Positions 12,096 through 13,105 of a stretch of DNA of 13,105 bases are shown piece after piece. The DNA is taken from contig URTP01000044.1 of assembly GCA_900550835.1 (NCBI GenBank), positions 1 through 13,105 of the forward strand, given 5' to 3'. The position numbers and the translations under genes were made by a program. A model generated the notes under the pieces. The model made no database searches, was not told where the DNA came from, and saw nothing but the letters and a program-made list of their open reading frames with translations. How positions within the stretch are numbered: position 1 is the first letter of the stretch; each line of letters opens with the position of its first letter. Source of the stretch: an uncultured Collinsella sp. (lineage in GTDB: Bacteria; Actinomycetota; Coriobacteriia; Coriobacteriales; Coriobacteriaceae).

Positions 12096-12536
12096 ATGGC
12101 CGAGCTTGAGTCCCAACCACTGTCTGCCGAGGAACGCGCCGAGTTGGAAGAGCTCCGCGCCGAGAAGGCCCGCCGCGAGGCCCAGGAAGAGGCACGTCGC
12201 GAGCGTGAGGAGCGGACCGCCCTGCGTGCCGAGCGTGCGAAGGCCGAGGAGGCCGCCGCGAACGTCGCCCCCGCGCCCAAGCCCGCCGCCGCGAAGCCCG
12301 CGCCCACCGCACCTAAACCTCAGCCTAAAAAGGTCGCTCGTTCCAAGTCCGTCGAGCCCAAGCCGAGCCGTGACGAGATGACCTTTGCCCAGCGCATGGT
12401 TACCTCCAAGGAGCCTACGGGCGAGAACGAGATCCCTGGCATGGCGCCGGCTCAAAAAATCATCATTGTCCTTGCCCTCATCGCGTTTGTCATCTTTATG
12501 GGCTACACGATCCTGACCAGCATGGGCCTGCTCTAG
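12096..12536 (+). CDS. Small tail-anchored membrane protein of unknown function
   Basis: 146 residues; the ATG at 12096 has GAAAGGG 7 nt upstream. Three parts are visible. Residues 10-55 are very rich in Glu, Arg and Ala with heptad-like spacing and should form a charged helix or coiled coil. Residues 57-92 are rich in Pro, Ala and Lys (repeated PKP/KPAP), a flexible linker. Residues 121-142 form one hydrophobic helix (KIIIVLALIAFVIFMGYTIL) with only four residues after it, so the protein should be anchored by its C-terminus with the bulk in the cytoplasm. I do not recognise a family. The architecture resembles small actinobacterial membrane proteins of unknown role. It starts 18 nt after the tRNA terminator and needs either read-through or a promoter I could not identify. 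Confidence 0.8.
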   Translation: MAELESQPLSAEERAELEELRAEKARREAQEEARREREERTALRAERAKAEEAAANVAPAPKPAAAKPAPTAPKPQPKKVARSKSVEPKPSRDEMTFAQRMVTSKEPTGENEIPGMAPAQKIIIVLALIAFVIFMGYTILTSMGLL

Positions 12537-12620
12537 CCCATTCGCGCTGGGTGCCATGCCCGAACACTCTGCCCTTTTCCAACCCTCAACCTCTGCACAA
12601 CGCATCCGAAAGGTCGCCCC

Positions 12621-13105
12621 ATGGCTTTGACCGACATCTCGCATCCCACCGACATTGCAATGCTCACCGATCTGTACGAGCTCACTATGGCCCAGGGCCT
12701 GTGGGAGAGCGGCAAGGCCAATGAGCAGGGTTGTTTTACCGCGTTTTACCGCGACCATCCTTTTGGAAGCGCCTATGCCGTCATGTGCGGCACCGCCGAA
12801 CTGCCCGAGCTGGTCGAGAATCTGCGCTTTACGCCCGAGGACATCGACTACCTCGCCTCGCTCCAGGCCCCGGCCGGCGGCGCGATGTTCAAGCCTGGAT
12901 TCCTCGACTACCTGCGCGATTTTCGTGCGCATGTAAACATCGACGCCGTGCCCGAGGGCGAGCTCGTCTTTCCGCGCGAGCCCATGGTTCGCGTCACCGG
13001 CCCCGCGCTGGAGTGCCAGCTGCTTGAGACGGCGCTGCTCAACATCGTTGGGTTCCAGACGCTTGTCGCCACCAAGACGGCGCGCGTGGTGCTGGCGGCG
13101 GACGG
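12621..13105 (+). CDS. pncB: Nicotinate phosphoribosyltransferase (partial, N-terminal part)
   Basis: The first 161 residues are present; the gene leaves the window at the right edge. The ATG at 12621 has GAAAGG 7 nt upstream. The cytosolic enzyme joins nicotinate to PRPP, with ATP hydrolysis, to give nicotinate mononucleotide in NAD salvage. Recognised from the N-terminal TDLYELTMAQGLWE (16-29), CFTAFYRDHPFGSAYAVMCG (38-57), and EPMVRVTGPALECQLLETALLNIVGFQTLVATKTAR (120-155), which is the conserved core of the family. The catalytic His and phosphate-binding regions lie further on and cannot be checked. It is 84 bp downstream of the small membrane protein gene with no terminator between, so the two may be co-transcribed. 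Confidence 0.93.
   Translation, partial: MALTDISHPTDIAMLTDLYELTMAQGLWESGKANEQGCFTAFYRDHPFGSAYAVMCGTAELPELVENLRFTPEDIDYLASLQAPAGGAMFKPGFLDYLRDFRAHVNIDAVPEGELVFPREPMVRVTGPALECQLLETALLNIVGFQTLVATKTARVVLAAD

Overview
The window comes from a bacterial chromosome of high G+C content, densely coded, with AGGAG-type ribosome binding sites and ordinary housekeeping genes. No phage, plasmid, transposase or CRISPR genes are visible. Gene content (lactate permease, ATP-type PEP carboxykinase, PflX-like radical SAM protein, DegV protein, solo B3/4-domain protein) and base composition suggest a gut-type anaerobic actinobacterium near Coriobacteriia/Collinsella. That placement is inference; no marker gene here proves it.

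Layout. At the left edge, on the minus strand, lie the first codons of a lipoprotein gene (1-68) and a YitT-family membrane protein with an unusual N-terminus (81-905). From 1084 to about 7550 everything is on the plus strand: lactate permease lctP (1084-2655), a block of hairpin repeats and palindromes (2658-2893), PEP carboxykinase pckA (2934-4604), a solo PheRS-type B3/4-domain protein behind a structured leader (4832-5551), a MarR regulator (5725-6174), a DegV/FakB fatty-acid-binding protein (6294-7148), and an MGMT-like gene broken by one in-frame TAG (7228-7548). A near-palindromic 39-bp hairpin repeat follows each of four of these genes (pckA, B3/4, DegV, MGMT-like) and probably ends their transcripts.

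From 7870 to about 10720 the minus strand is used: trpS with its terminator, a WecA/TagO/MraY-family phosphosugar transferase, and, upstream of it, a structured RNA of about 170 nt (10549-10719) that looks like 6S RNA. Back-to-back with that RNA's promoter begins the plus-strand PflX-like radical SAM gene (10869-11807). It is followed by an AT-armed hairpin, tRNA-Ala(CGC) with a near-consensus promoter and terminator, a small tail-anchored coiled-coil membrane protein, and the start of nicotinate phosphoribosyltransferase pncB, which runs off the right edge.

Lactate uptake and PEP carboxykinase are adjacent and fit a shared role at the lactate/pyruvate-PEP-oxaloacetate node, but each has its own regulatory region. 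The rest are mostly independent transcription units separated by hairpins. The points most worth following are the hairpin repeat family (and the GGGAC core it shares with other intergenic hairpins), the 6S-like RNA, the amber-interrupted MGMT-like gene between two identical inverted repeat copies, the half-length YitT protein, and the attenuator-like leader of the B3/4 gene.
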